Assembly: GCA_003446375.1 (NCBI GenBank)
Contig: DMAW01000062.1
Span: forward strand, 1 to 28,605
From: Eubacteriaceae bacterium
GTDB lineage: Bacteria > Bacillota > Clostridia > Eubacteriales > Alkalibacteraceae
Length of the DNA stretch: 28,605 bases
Direction of reading: 5' to 3'
Shown in pieces: positions 8,607-15,738 of this stretch (position 1 is its first letter; each line of letters begins with the position of its first letter). The notes under the pieces are model-generated. The model searched no databases. It was not told where the DNA came from and was given only the letters and a program-made list of their open reading frames with translations. The translations under genes and the position numbers were made by a program.

Positions 8607-9482
8607 TCATAGAATATCATTTAGTATCTCTATGAGGGTATCGTGTTGAAGCTTGAAGCCTTCATAATTTGTCATATCGCTTTTTGCTTTTATCACATCT
8701 TGAGCATCCTTTATTTCAAGGTCTTTAAGGGAATCAAACAAAACCAGGTGAGGCTCCAATGTCAAAAAACCCTTGTAGCCGCTATTTATAAACTCTGCCA
8801 ATAGCTCTGGGATCTTTCCGTCCCCAGTTCCACAGAGCACGTTTTCGCTATCCGTATAAACTGCATCTTTGATGTGTATGTAGTCTATGTAATCTCTTAA
8901 TATATCGTAACATTCTTTTGTATCTTCGCCGCACTGGACAAAGTTCGCAAAATCAAATATGCCTCTAAATACCAGAGAATCGACTTCGTCAAATAGATCT
9001 TTGCACCTTGCCGCTGTATCTCCGAATATATCCTTTTCGTTTTCATGAAGCAGTACTACGTGGTGTTTTTCTGCAATTTCAGCAAACTCTTTTATTTTTC
9101 TTATTACTGTTTTTTTGTATCTATTAGGATCTTCCCCTTCAGGGATATAGAAGCTAAACACTCTGATGTAGCTGCAGCCCAGCTCATTACATGCCCTGCA
9201 CAAAGTCTCAAGAACCTTTTTTTGCTTTTCAAATCCTTCTTCATCCGACACTTCCACTTTACCAATTGGAGATCCTATGGATGAAACTTTAATACCTGCT
9301 TTTTTAAGCCTTGGAAGGATGGATTCTTTTATTTCCTCCAAGGTATGCTCTCCGATATTCTTTCCGTCCACTCCCCTTAATGAGATATACTCCATGCCTA
9401 TTTGTGCGACGCTTTTAAGCTGTTCGTCAAAATCGTTTGATATCTCATCAGAAAAACCCGAAATCATTAACTCTTTATGCAC
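8607..9482 (-). CDS. TIM-barrel sugar isomerase/epimerase (AP-endonuclease-2 family), second copy
   Basis: A 291-aa TIM barrel of the same family as the protein at 5460-6329 but clearly a distinct subgroup. Likely metal ligands are Glu in LLHENEK, Asp in GIFDFANFV, His in YIHIKDA and Glu in TLEPH. The start is GTG at 9482 with AAGGAAG six nt upstream. It follows the symporter gene after an 80-nt gap holding a large palindrome. Its role is probably on a keto-sugar made by one of the two downstream oxidoreductases. Confidence 0.8.
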   Translation of the reverse strand: MHKELMISGFSDEISNDFDEQLKSVAQIGMEYISLRGVDGKNIGEHTLEEIKESILPRLKKAGIKVSSIGSPIGKVEVSDEEGFEKQKKVLETLCRACNELGCSYIRVFSFYIPEGEDPNRYKKTVIRKIKEFAEIAEKHHVVLLHENEKDIFGDTAARCKDLFDEVDSLVFRGIFDFANFVQCGEDTKECYDILRDYIDYIHIKDAVYTDSENVLCGTGDGKIPELLAEFINSGYKGFLTLEPHLVLFDSLKDLEIKDAQDVIKAKSDMTNYEGFKLQHDTLIEILNDIL

Positions 9483-9504
9483 TGCACTCTTCCTTTCTTA
9501 ACGC

Positions 9505-9535
9505 CTAACAGGATGAATTAAATTCATCCTGTTAG
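9505..9535. repeat. 31-bp perfect palindrome between the symporter gene and the TIM-barrel gene
   Basis: Arms of 15 nt around a single central base at 9520. Neither strand carries a T-tract after it, so it is more likely an mRNA-stabilising or processing hairpin, or an operator, than a terminator. Confidence 0.7.
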
Positions 9536-9561
9536 ATATAGTCTGCTTGCATATTATTTTA

Positions 9562-11016
9562 TCAGTTGCTAAGTCCCGCTTCCATTTTCTTATCATGTAT
9601 TGATTGCTGGATTTCTTCCATCCGCTGTCCGTCAAGCTCGTAGAATCTCATTGCTACAAGGGATGCAAGCCATCCAAGTACCGGAAGCCCTATGAACAGG
9701 AACATACCTACCCAGAAAAGCCCTGGTGAAGCCGGTGTATCAACTTCCGGAAATGCATCTCTAAATCCTATTAGTGCTACTGTAAATCCTACAAAAGTTG
9801 CAGATAGAGAAGATACAAGCTTATCTACGAAGCTAAATATGGTTCCGATCATGCCTGGAATATATCTTCCGGATTTATATGTCTCATAGTCAGAACAGTC
9901 TGCAATCATTGGTATAACGATGTTTCCGCCTACTGCAGATACCCCTGTTATAAGAGATAGCAATGCCAAGAACACAAAAGTATTTGTATTGAAATTTACC
10001 AAGGATATTGTAGTCATATCTATCATTCTTAGGAATATGAAGAACACTGCGCTTAGTGCGATGCAAATCCAAGTTGCGGCAACATAAGCTTTTTTGATTC
10101 CCATCTTCCTAGCATAGCCTATTCCGATGAATGTGATTATTATTGTAGCCGGAGTAGTTATAAGCATTAACTGTCCTGAAAGTGCGTAATTGCTCATCAG
10201 TATCCCGTAAATTATTACAGATACAACTGCATTTTGCCTTGTGGTCATTGCAAGCTTGTCCGTAGCAGCTGAAACTACAAGCATCTGAAGAGGTCTATTG
10301 CCCTTTAAAATCGGCCAGTACTCACTAAACTTAACTGGTTTGTCCCCAGGGATTCCCCAGTTTTCTTCAACGTCTTTAGACGATATGGCCATTACTGCAA
10401 GCAATGTGAAGACTGCGGATGTAATGATAGCGATTACCGTAAATTCGTTAAAAAAGCTTAGTGTAAACCCACCGTGCTTAGGTACCAAATAAACTGCTAC
10501 AAAATTTTGAAGACCGATAAAAAGCGCCGAGTTATAAAGTGCATCAAAGAGTGAAAACATGGGTCTTTGCTTAGGATCATTCGTAAGAGCCGTCTGAGCC
10601 GCTCTGGTACATGTTGTCTGGAATGAATATCCTATGATATATATACCATACATGAGCACAAAATAAATGAATCTTAATCCTTCAGGAACCAAATGCGTGG
10701 TCCTGAATATAACTAGAGTCAAAATAGCAAGGATCACATTTCCCAAAATCATAAATGGCCTGAACTTACCAAACTTAGTCTTGGTTCTGTCAATGATAAA
10801 GCCTATAATCGGATCTGTAAATCCATCCCATACTCTCATAAAAGTAAGAACTGTGCTTACTGCTACGACCACGAGCCCTGCCACCCCCGTAGCGTAATAT
10901 GCTATGAACATGAATGCAAACATATAAAGGTTTGTGGCTGTATTGTTTAATGCGAATAATGCAATCTGCCACGTTTTTGCTTGGTTATGAACTACTTGGT
11001 TTTTCTTCGTTTCCAT
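9562..11016 (-). CDS. GPH-family (glycoside-pentoside-hexuronide) cation symporter
   Basis: About 484 aa with roughly 12 hydrophobic segments, acting in the cytoplasmic membrane. The family signature near residues 68-93 (DGFTDPIIGFIIDR, then KFGKFRPF) is clear. GPH transporters such as UidB and MelB import glucuronides or galactosides with Na+ or H+. The start is the ATG at 11016 with GGAGG 5 nt before it; the longer in-frame TTG start would swallow that site. First gene of a five-gene operon. The neighbouring uronate pathway suggests a glucuronide or uronic-acid-containing substrate (inference). Confidence 0.88.
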   Translation of the reverse strand: METKKNQVVHNQAKTWQIALFALNNTATNLYMFAFMFIAYYATGVAGLVVVAVSTVLTFMRVWDGFTDPIIGFIIDRTKTKFGKFRPFMILGNVILAILTLVIFRTTHLVPEGLRFIYFVLMYGIYIIGYSFQTTCTRAAQTALTNDPKQRPMFSLFDALYNSALFIGLQNFVAVYLVPKHGGFTLSFFNEFTVIAIITSAVFTLLAVMAISSKDVEENWGIPGDKPVKFSEYWPILKGNRPLQMLVVSAATDKLAMTTRQNAVVSVIIYGILMSNYALSGQLMLITTPATIIITFIGIGYARKMGIKKAYVAATWICIALSAVFFIFLRMIDMTTISLVNFNTNTFVFLALLSLITGVSAVGGNIVIPMIADCSDYETYKSGRYIPGMIGTIFSFVDKLVSSLSATFVGFTVALIGFRDAFPEVDTPASPGLFWVGMFLFIGLPVLGWLASLVAMRFYELDGQRMEEIQQSIHDKKMEAGLSN

Positions 11017-11074
11017 ATTGACCTCCAAAATCTTTTTATCTTAATCTTTAATCAGATCAGCTGATGACTAAAGT

Positions 11075-11129
11075 TTATCAGATACCGTTTACAAACAGTT
11101 TGTAATTATTGCTTATAAACTTGCAAAAA
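11075..11129 (-). promoter_or_regulatory. Activator site plus -10 element of the symporter operon
   Basis: The minus-strand element at 11101-11129 matches the uxaC upstream element (1136-1164) at 25 of 29 positions. It is followed after 20 nt by TGATAA (11075-11080), exactly as at uxaC. It contains TTGC repeats resembling paired AraC half-sites. The upstream AraC-family gene is the obvious candidate regulator. Confidence 0.55.
11089..11105. promoter_or_regulatory. 17-bp palindrome in the symporter promoter
   Basis: TTACAAACAGTTTGTAA is a perfect inverted repeat around a central base at 11097. It lies between the putative activator site and the -10 element, overlapping the expected -35 position. 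It could be an operator for a second regulator; none is identified. Confidence 0.5.
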
Positions 11130-11185
11130 ATGCTATAAGTAATTTTTATTATATTTAGATTTTTATGTCTTTTATGTAATTTAAA

Positions 11186-11225
11186 GGCGCTTAATTCAAA
11201 GCTATTTTCAGCTAGATTCTGCGCC
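11186..11225 (-). terminator. Possible terminator of the AraC-family gene
   Basis: On the minus strand GGCGC and GCGCC enclose a smaller AGCT/AGCT pairing, followed by TTTAAATT. It begins a few nt after the stop of the regulator gene. The stem is short and has internal loops, so this call is tentative. Confidence 0.4.
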
Positions 11226-11231
11226 TGTCCT

Positions 11232-12104
11232 TTAAGCATCTTTATTTTTCATGATTTTGTAGAACTGTTTAGGCGTTATTCCGTATTCTTGCTTGAAAGC
11301 CCTAAAGAAGTTGGAATAATCGCCAAATCCGCATTTGATATATACATCTGTTATAGAATCGTTTTGCAATATATGCTCTTTAGCTTGTATCAGCCGCTTT
11401 AGCTTAATGAATTTATGTATTGAGACATTCGTGTACTTCTTAAATTCTCTTGAAAGGTGATATTTGCTCAAATAGAATTTTTCAGCAAGAAAATCTATCG
11501 GAAGCTCCTCGCAGATATTTTCTTCTATATAATCTATCATCTCGTCAATCAATGCACTTTTTTTCGTTTCATTATCGTAGACTTGTTTTTCGTCCACAGC
11601 AAGGTTATTGATTTTTACCATTAACTCTGTTATATATGCATTTGCAAGTAGGTCTTTTCCTATTCCTTTAAACTTATCCAGCTCAAGAAGCTTGTGAAAA
11701 AGACTTTCTATGTCTCTTTGAATGTCAAAATCGATATTGATTATAGTCTTTTTATTTTCGGACTCAAAGCAATTTGCTATATCGGTATTTTCTGATGACA
11801 ATCCTTTAAGAAACTCTTTGTTTATCCAAAGCACTATTCTTTCATAGTTCTTTTCGCATTTGTTGATTTGAGCCTGGTGGAGCTCGGTAGTATTTATTAA
11901 AACCAAGTCGCCAGGCTTTAGTTTATAAATCTCTCCCTCAATGTAATACTCTACATCACCTGAAAGAAAAAAATATATCTCATAAAAATCATGATGATGC
12001 AATTTTACATTTCGTATGGTTTTGTCCATGTAGTGGTATATCTCGTAATTGCTGCTTAACATGTGCTGTCTAGTCATATGTTGTCGAGCCGAATCTTTTT
12101 TCAC
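11232..12104 (-). CDS. AraC-family transcriptional regulator with cupin-type sensor
   Basis: 290 aa. The N-terminal half is a cupin-like ligand domain (HHHDFYEIYFFLSGDVEYYIEG, about residues 36-57, then LKPGDLVLINTTELH). The C-terminal 100 residues hold two helix-turn-helix units (LAEKFYLSKYHLSREFKKYT and ITDVYIKCGFGDYSNFFRAF, followed by the signature GITPKQFYK). The start is GTG at 12104 with GGAGGG 7 nt upstream. It lies just upstream of, and on the same strand as, the symporter operon. Shared elements at the symporter and uxaC promoters suggest it activates both in response to a uronate or glucuronide. Confidence 0.88.
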   Translation of the reverse strand: MKKDSARQHMTRQHMLSSNYEIYHYMDKTIRNVKLHHHDFYEIYFFLSGDVEYYIEGEIYKLKPGDLVLINTTELHQAQINKCEKNYERIVLWINKEFLKGLSSENTDIANCFESENKKTIINIDFDIQRDIESLFHKLLELDKFKGIGKDLLANAYITELMVKINNLAVDEKQVYDNETKKSALIDEMIDYIEENICEELPIDFLAEKFYLSKYHLSREFKKYTNVSIHKFIKLKRLIQAKEHILQNDSITDVYIKCGFGDYSNFFRAFKQEYGITPKQFYKIMKNKDA

Positions 12105-12249
12105 GATATTCCCTCCATGTATTCCTTTTCATTTGTCTTTATTGTACATCATTAATACACAATGTTTTATTCAATTTTTGCGTTTTTTATCACTATTTTT
12201 GCAGACTGGTTTAATCAATGTGTAAAGTTTGATCGCATAATAAATATGG
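12105..12249. other. Upstream region of the AraC-family gene
   Basis: AT-rich. On the minus strand two similar stretches (TGCAAAAATAG and CGCAAAAATTG) are spaced about 22 nt apart and could be autoregulatory sites. No consensus promoter was found. The rest of the 12105-12533 gap holds the uxuA remnant and two terminators listed separately. Confidence 0.35.
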
Positions 12250-12251
12250 CA

Positions 12252-12291
12252 TAAAAAAAACAACCCCTTGAAAAACATAAGGAGTTGTTCA
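12252..12291 (-). terminator. Rho-independent terminator downstream of the uxuA remnant
   Basis: Minus-strand stem AACAACTCCTT / AAGGGGTTGTT (11 bp with one G-U pair) with a short loop, followed immediately by a run of eight T. No intact gene on the minus strand ends here except the uxuA 3' remnant about 70 nt upstream, so it is probably that gene's original terminator. Confidence 0.85.
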
Positions 12292-12361
12292 CATGTAATA
12301 ATATTATATTATTTGGTTAATTGGAATCTTTGTTTCGATTTTGTCTTTTTGCAAGAACTTT

Positions 12362-12451
12362 TTACTTTTCCTTTGCCTTATCCAAGCTATCCCACACGCC
12401 TAGCATATACATTACGCCTAAGGCTCTATCGTAAAGTCCGTAAATGTGCAT
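12362..12451 (-). pseudogene. uxuA: 3' remnant of a mannonate dehydratase gene
   Basis: A stretch of 68 bp (12375-12442) matches the 3' end of the intact uxuA (14637-14704) with two differences, both synonymous transitions. Read on the minus strand it encodes the final residues of UxuA (YGLYDRALG, then MYMLGVWDSLDKAK) and ends in its own stop codon (KEK-stop instead of KEVK-stop). Homology stops abruptly upstream at 12443. An ATG at 12451 would allow a 29-residue peptide, but no ribosome-binding site is evident. It is a deleted or recombined copy, not a functional gene. Confidence 0.85.
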
Positions 12452-12481
12452 TCCCAATGACTTTACAGTACAAATCACTAA

Positions 12482-12521
12482 GTAAAGAAAACAGCTTGAG
12501 ATACTGTTACTATCCCAAGCT
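12482..12521 (-). terminator. Terminator at the end of the aldonate/lar operon
   Basis: Minus-strand hairpin AGCTTGGGATA / TATCTCAAGCT (11 bp, one G-U pair, 7-nt loop) followed by GTTTTCTTT. It begins 13 nt after the universal stress protein stop and closes the nine-gene operon. Confidence 0.85.
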
Positions 12522-12533
12522 ACACTTACTTCT

Positions 12534-12980
12534 TTATTTAATTATTAAAACAGGTTTTTTCACATGGTGCAGTACTTTGTTTGCTACACTACCTAAAACA
12601 AGGCTTTGGAAACCAGAACCCATGCCGTGGGATCCCATTATTGTCAACTCGACATCATTGTTGTTAACATATTCTACTATCTTATGAGTCGGATCACCAT
12701 TGAGTACAACTACTTCAATTTTATCTTTCATGTCCGAAAAGTATCCTTCTGCTTTTTCAATGATTTTAGAAGATTCTTCATCTGCCTTATGTATTATCTT
12801 TTGTACACTATCTTTCATTTCTTCTACATTGCCGGATTCATAATAATGAATTGGAAGTCTTACATCTTTAATATGAAGCAATACTATTTCCACATTTAAC
12901 AATTTTGCCAATTTCTTGCCATATTCCATAGCCCGTGTAGAAAATTCAGATCCGTCAATAGGAATTAATAGATTTTTCAT
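12534..12980 (-). CDS. Universal stress protein, UspA family
   Basis: A 148-aa single-domain Usp protein. The ATP-binding signature is present: Gly116-Ser-His-Gly119-Met-Gly121, then nine residues to Gly130-Ser131, and the N-terminal IPIDGSE. This marks the ATP-binding subgroup. It follows uxuB after 33 nt with a good GGAGG and is the last gene before a terminator, so it is probably co-expressed with the transporter and catabolic genes. Usp genes sometimes accompany TRAP transporters. Its function here is unknown. Confidence 0.9.
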   Translation of the reverse strand: MKNLLIPIDGSEFSTRAMEYGKKLAKLLNVEIVLLHIKDVRLPIHYYESGNVEEMKDSVQKIIHKADEESSKIIEKAEGYFSDMKDKIEVVVLNGDPTHKIVEYVNNNDVELTIMGSHGMGSGFQSLVLGSVANKVLHHVKKPVLIIK

Positions 12981-13013
12981 TCGAATTCCTCCAATATATT
13001 ATGCTTGCTAAAT

Positions 13014-14618
13014 TCATCCTAGATATTTGTCCAAAGTGCTTCTCACCGCACCTTTTCCTGATATCATTTCAACAACCATATCTTCTATTTTATTGCCTAA
13101 GCCTACTTGGTACAAATCAACCCCAAATATAGCTGCATTGCTAAGAATCGGTTTTAATTCAACTTTATTGTCTCCAATTTCGATATCCTTTAAAACATCT
13201 TGCAATTCATCTGCCATAGGATCAGGGCTTATAGTAAATTCATTTCCTTCATCATCAATCCCTATCAAGTACCTCAACCATGCAGCAATTGCAAGAGGAA
13301 TCCCTACTAAATTGGCAGGACTCAGCTCCTTGCTTGTTTGATATGATTTTATGGTCTCACCAAACCTTATCCCTACCTTTTGTGATGTATCCGTAGCAAT
13401 CCTCTGAGGAGCATCTGGTACAAACGGATTAGCAAAACGCTGGTTGATTACCTCATCGATAAAATCTTTGGGATTTATTATTCCTGGATCCACGACTACT
13501 TTCAGACCTTCGTCATAACCGATTTTTTCAACAAGTTTTTTCAGAGTACTGTCTTTCATCTCTTCAGAAATCAAAGTATGGCCTAACAAACAACCCGTTA
13601 CCGCCAATGCAGTATGCAATGGATTAAGGCAAGTAGTTACTTTCATCGTCTCTATCATATTGACTGTATTTCTATCTGTAAATATGATTCCCGATTTTTC
13701 CAACGCCGGCCTTCCATTAGTGAACTTATCTTCAATAACTAGATACTCCGTCTCTTCCGCATTTACAAAAGGAGCTATGTATGTGTTCTTAGATGTAATG
13801 ACGCTGTCCATGCCTTCAATTTCAAGATCCGAAAGATGTTTAAAAACATCCTCTGACGGTCTCGGCGTTATTTTATCTATCATGGAAAGCGGAAACGTGA
13901 TTTTGCTTTCATCTTCAAGATAAGTTAAAAATTCTTTTTCTACATATCCTTTTTGGGACCATCCCCTAGCTACTGTTATAACTGCTTCTTTAAGCTTATC
14001 GCCATTGTGTGAGCAATTATCCATGCTCACCAAAGTCAGAGGCCAGGCTCCATTTTTGTATCTTTCATATAATAATGATGTAATGATGCTCATGGTATGC
14101 TTTGGTGATTTAATTCCGTTTTCTATATCATCGGCTACAAAACTAAACATATCTCCCGAAGCATCTTTAAGTGCATAACCTTTTTCAGTTATCGTAAAGC
14201 TTACAATCTGTAGATTTTTATTCTTAAATATCTCCACTAATCTAGTCTTGCTTTTTTCATCATTTAAGTTTGCTGCAATTCCTTCAGCAATACTTGCAAC
14301 AATTTTTTTTTCAAATACTCCACTAGGTTTCATAGTAACTAAAAGCGTTAAATTATCGTAAGGATCATATATTTTCTCGATGATTTCAAAATCGAATGAC
14401 TCTGCCGCTATAATTCCGATATCATCGATATCTTCATTTAATAGAGTCTGTTGTGCACTTCCCACAAAGCCTCTAAAAATATTACCTGCTCCAAAATGCA
14501 GCCACTTTGGATTAGACTTAGTTTTTTCTACCATAGCATCAACATCAAATTGCGGAAGCTCAACACCGGCTTTTTGCCATATCTGATTGTTTTTTAATTC
14601 GGATTTATTCATTTTCAA
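13014..14618 (-). CDS. uxuB: Long-chain mannitol dehydrogenase-family reductase (fructuronate/tagaturonate reductase)
   Basis: 534 aa, of the polyol-specific long-chain dehydrogenase family. Landmarks are the N-terminal FGAGNIFRGF nucleotide-binding motif, SMDNCSHNGDKL, and the catalytic K-x-N-x-x-H stretch MKVTTCLNPLHTALA. In this operon the expected reaction is NADH reduction of D-fructuronate to D-mannonate, feeding the adjacent UxuA; UxaB-type reduction of tagaturonate is possible but no altronate dehydratase is present. It starts 2 nt after uxuA. The TTG at 14618 is 10 nt from an AGGAGG that lies in the uxuA 3' end; the ATG at 14612 is 16 nt away, so TTG is preferred. Longer than the roughly 485-aa E. 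coli enzymes. Confidence 0.85.
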   Translation of the reverse strand: MKMNKSELKNNQIWQKAGVELPQFDVDAMVEKTKSNPKWLHFGAGNIFRGFVGSAQQTLLNEDIDDIGIIAAESFDFEIIEKIYDPYDNLTLLVTMKPSGVFEKKIVASIAEGIAANLNDEKSKTRLVEIFKNKNLQIVSFTITEKGYALKDASGDMFSFVADDIENGIKSPKHTMSIITSLLYERYKNGAWPLTLVSMDNCSHNGDKLKEAVITVARGWSQKGYVEKEFLTYLEDESKITFPLSMIDKITPRPSEDVFKHLSDLEIEGMDSVITSKNTYIAPFVNAEETEYLVIEDKFTNGRPALEKSGIIFTDRNTVNMIETMKVTTCLNPLHTALAVTGCLLGHTLISEEMKDSTLKKLVEKIGYDEGLKVVVDPGIINPKDFIDEVINQRFANPFVPDAPQRIATDTSQKVGIRFGETIKSYQTSKELSPANLVGIPLAIAAWLRYLIGIDDEGNEFTISPDPMADELQDVLKDIEIGDNKVELKPILSNAAIFGVDLYQVGLGNKIEDMVVEMISGKGAVRSTLDKYLG

Positions 14619-14620
14619 GG

Positions 14621-15697
14621 TTATTTAACCTCCTTCGCCTTATCCAAGCTATCCCATACGCCTAGCATATACATTACGCCCAAGGCTCTATCGTAAAGTC
14701 CGTATCCGGGCCTGCAGTTTTTCTCCTCGCCCCAAAGGTGTCTTCCGTGGTCTGGCCTTATATACCCGGTAAACCCATTGTCGTGATATGCCTTTAATAC
14801 TTCATAAACGTCTACGCTTCCATCTTTTCCTCTGTGAGAAACTTCTATGAAATCTCCATTTTCAAAGACTTTTACGTTTCTTATATGGGCAAAATGAATT
14901 CTATCGTGAAATTCTCTTATGATTGCCGGAATATCGTTAAGAAGGTTCGGACCTAAAGAGCCCGTGCAAAGAGTAAGTCCACTATACGGGCTATCTACCA
15001 GTTTTAAGAATTTTGCTATATGGTCTCTGCTCCTTATGATTCTTGGAAGTCCGAATATAGGCCATGGTGGATCATCCGGGTGTATGGCCATTTTAACATC
15101 CACTTCCTCGCATACAGGAATTATTCTTTCAAGGAAATACTTTAAATTTTCAAATAAGACTTCTTCGGTTATTCCATCATAGGCTTTAAAGAGCTCATCT
15201 AGCTTGGCCATTCTCTCAGGCTCCCAGCCCGGCATCGTAAAGTCTCCTGATCCGCCAAGAATCTTTTCTACCATATCCTTTGGATCTTCAGTGATAGCCG
15301 CTTTTTCATAATACAGCGCATTAGACCCGTCAGAAAGCTCCTTGTAAAGATCAGTTCGGGTCCAGTCAAAGACAGGCATGAAGTTATAGCATATGACCTT
15401 CACTCCGTATTTTGCCAACTTTCTTATAGTATCTATATAGATATCTATGTATTTGTCCCTGCTCGGAAGACCTAATTTGATATCATCGTGGATATTTACG
15501 CTTTCTACAATTTCGGCATCGAATCCCTTGCTTTCAACAAGTTCGACCACCTCTTTGATTCTTTCTTCTTCCCACTCTTCGCCTGCTACCTTGTCGTGAA
15601 GAGACCATACTATCGTCTTCACTCCTGGTATCTGGCGTATATGATCAAGGGTTATCGAGTCGTTTCCCTCTCCATACCATCTCCATGACATTTTCAT
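14621..15697 (-). CDS. uxuA: D-mannonate dehydratase, copy 2
   Basis: 358 aa, the same family as the gene at 2634-3692, with VICYNFMPVFDWTRT, AIHPDDPPWPIFGLPR, CTGSLGP and RPDHGRHLWGEE all present. It converts D-mannonate to KDG. Preceded by the TRAP permease gene (41-nt gap) and followed 2 nt later by the long-chain reductase. A small insertion near residues 130-150 and a distinct C-terminus separate it from copy 1. Its presence in the lar/TRAP operon is the key evidence that the operon funnels an aldonate into D-mannonate. Confidence 0.95.
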   Translation of the reverse strand: MKMSWRWYGEGNDSITLDHIRQIPGVKTIVWSLHDKVAGEEWEEERIKEVVELVESKGFDAEIVESVNIHDDIKLGLPSRDKYIDIYIDTIRKLAKYGVKVICYNFMPVFDWTRTDLYKELSDGSNALYYEKAAITEDPKDMVEKILGGSGDFTMPGWEPERMAKLDELFKAYDGITEEVLFENLKYFLERIIPVCEEVDVKMAIHPDDPPWPIFGLPRIIRSRDHIAKFLKLVDSPYSGLTLCTGSLGPNLLNDIPAIIREFHDRIHFAHIRNVKVFENGDFIEVSHRGKDGSVDVYEVLKAYHDNGFTGYIRPDHGRHLWGEEKNCRPGYGLYDRALGVMYMLGVWDSLDKAKEVK

Positions 15698-15738
15698 ATA
15701 TATCTCTCCTATTCTTAATTCACTATTCTTTTCTCCAA

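Noticed and set aside
12268..12687. Open plus-strand frame of 139 codons over the AraC-usp gap
   Set aside because: It runs antisense through the uxuA remnant, two terminators and the end of usp, has no ribosome-binding site and shows no recognisable protein features.
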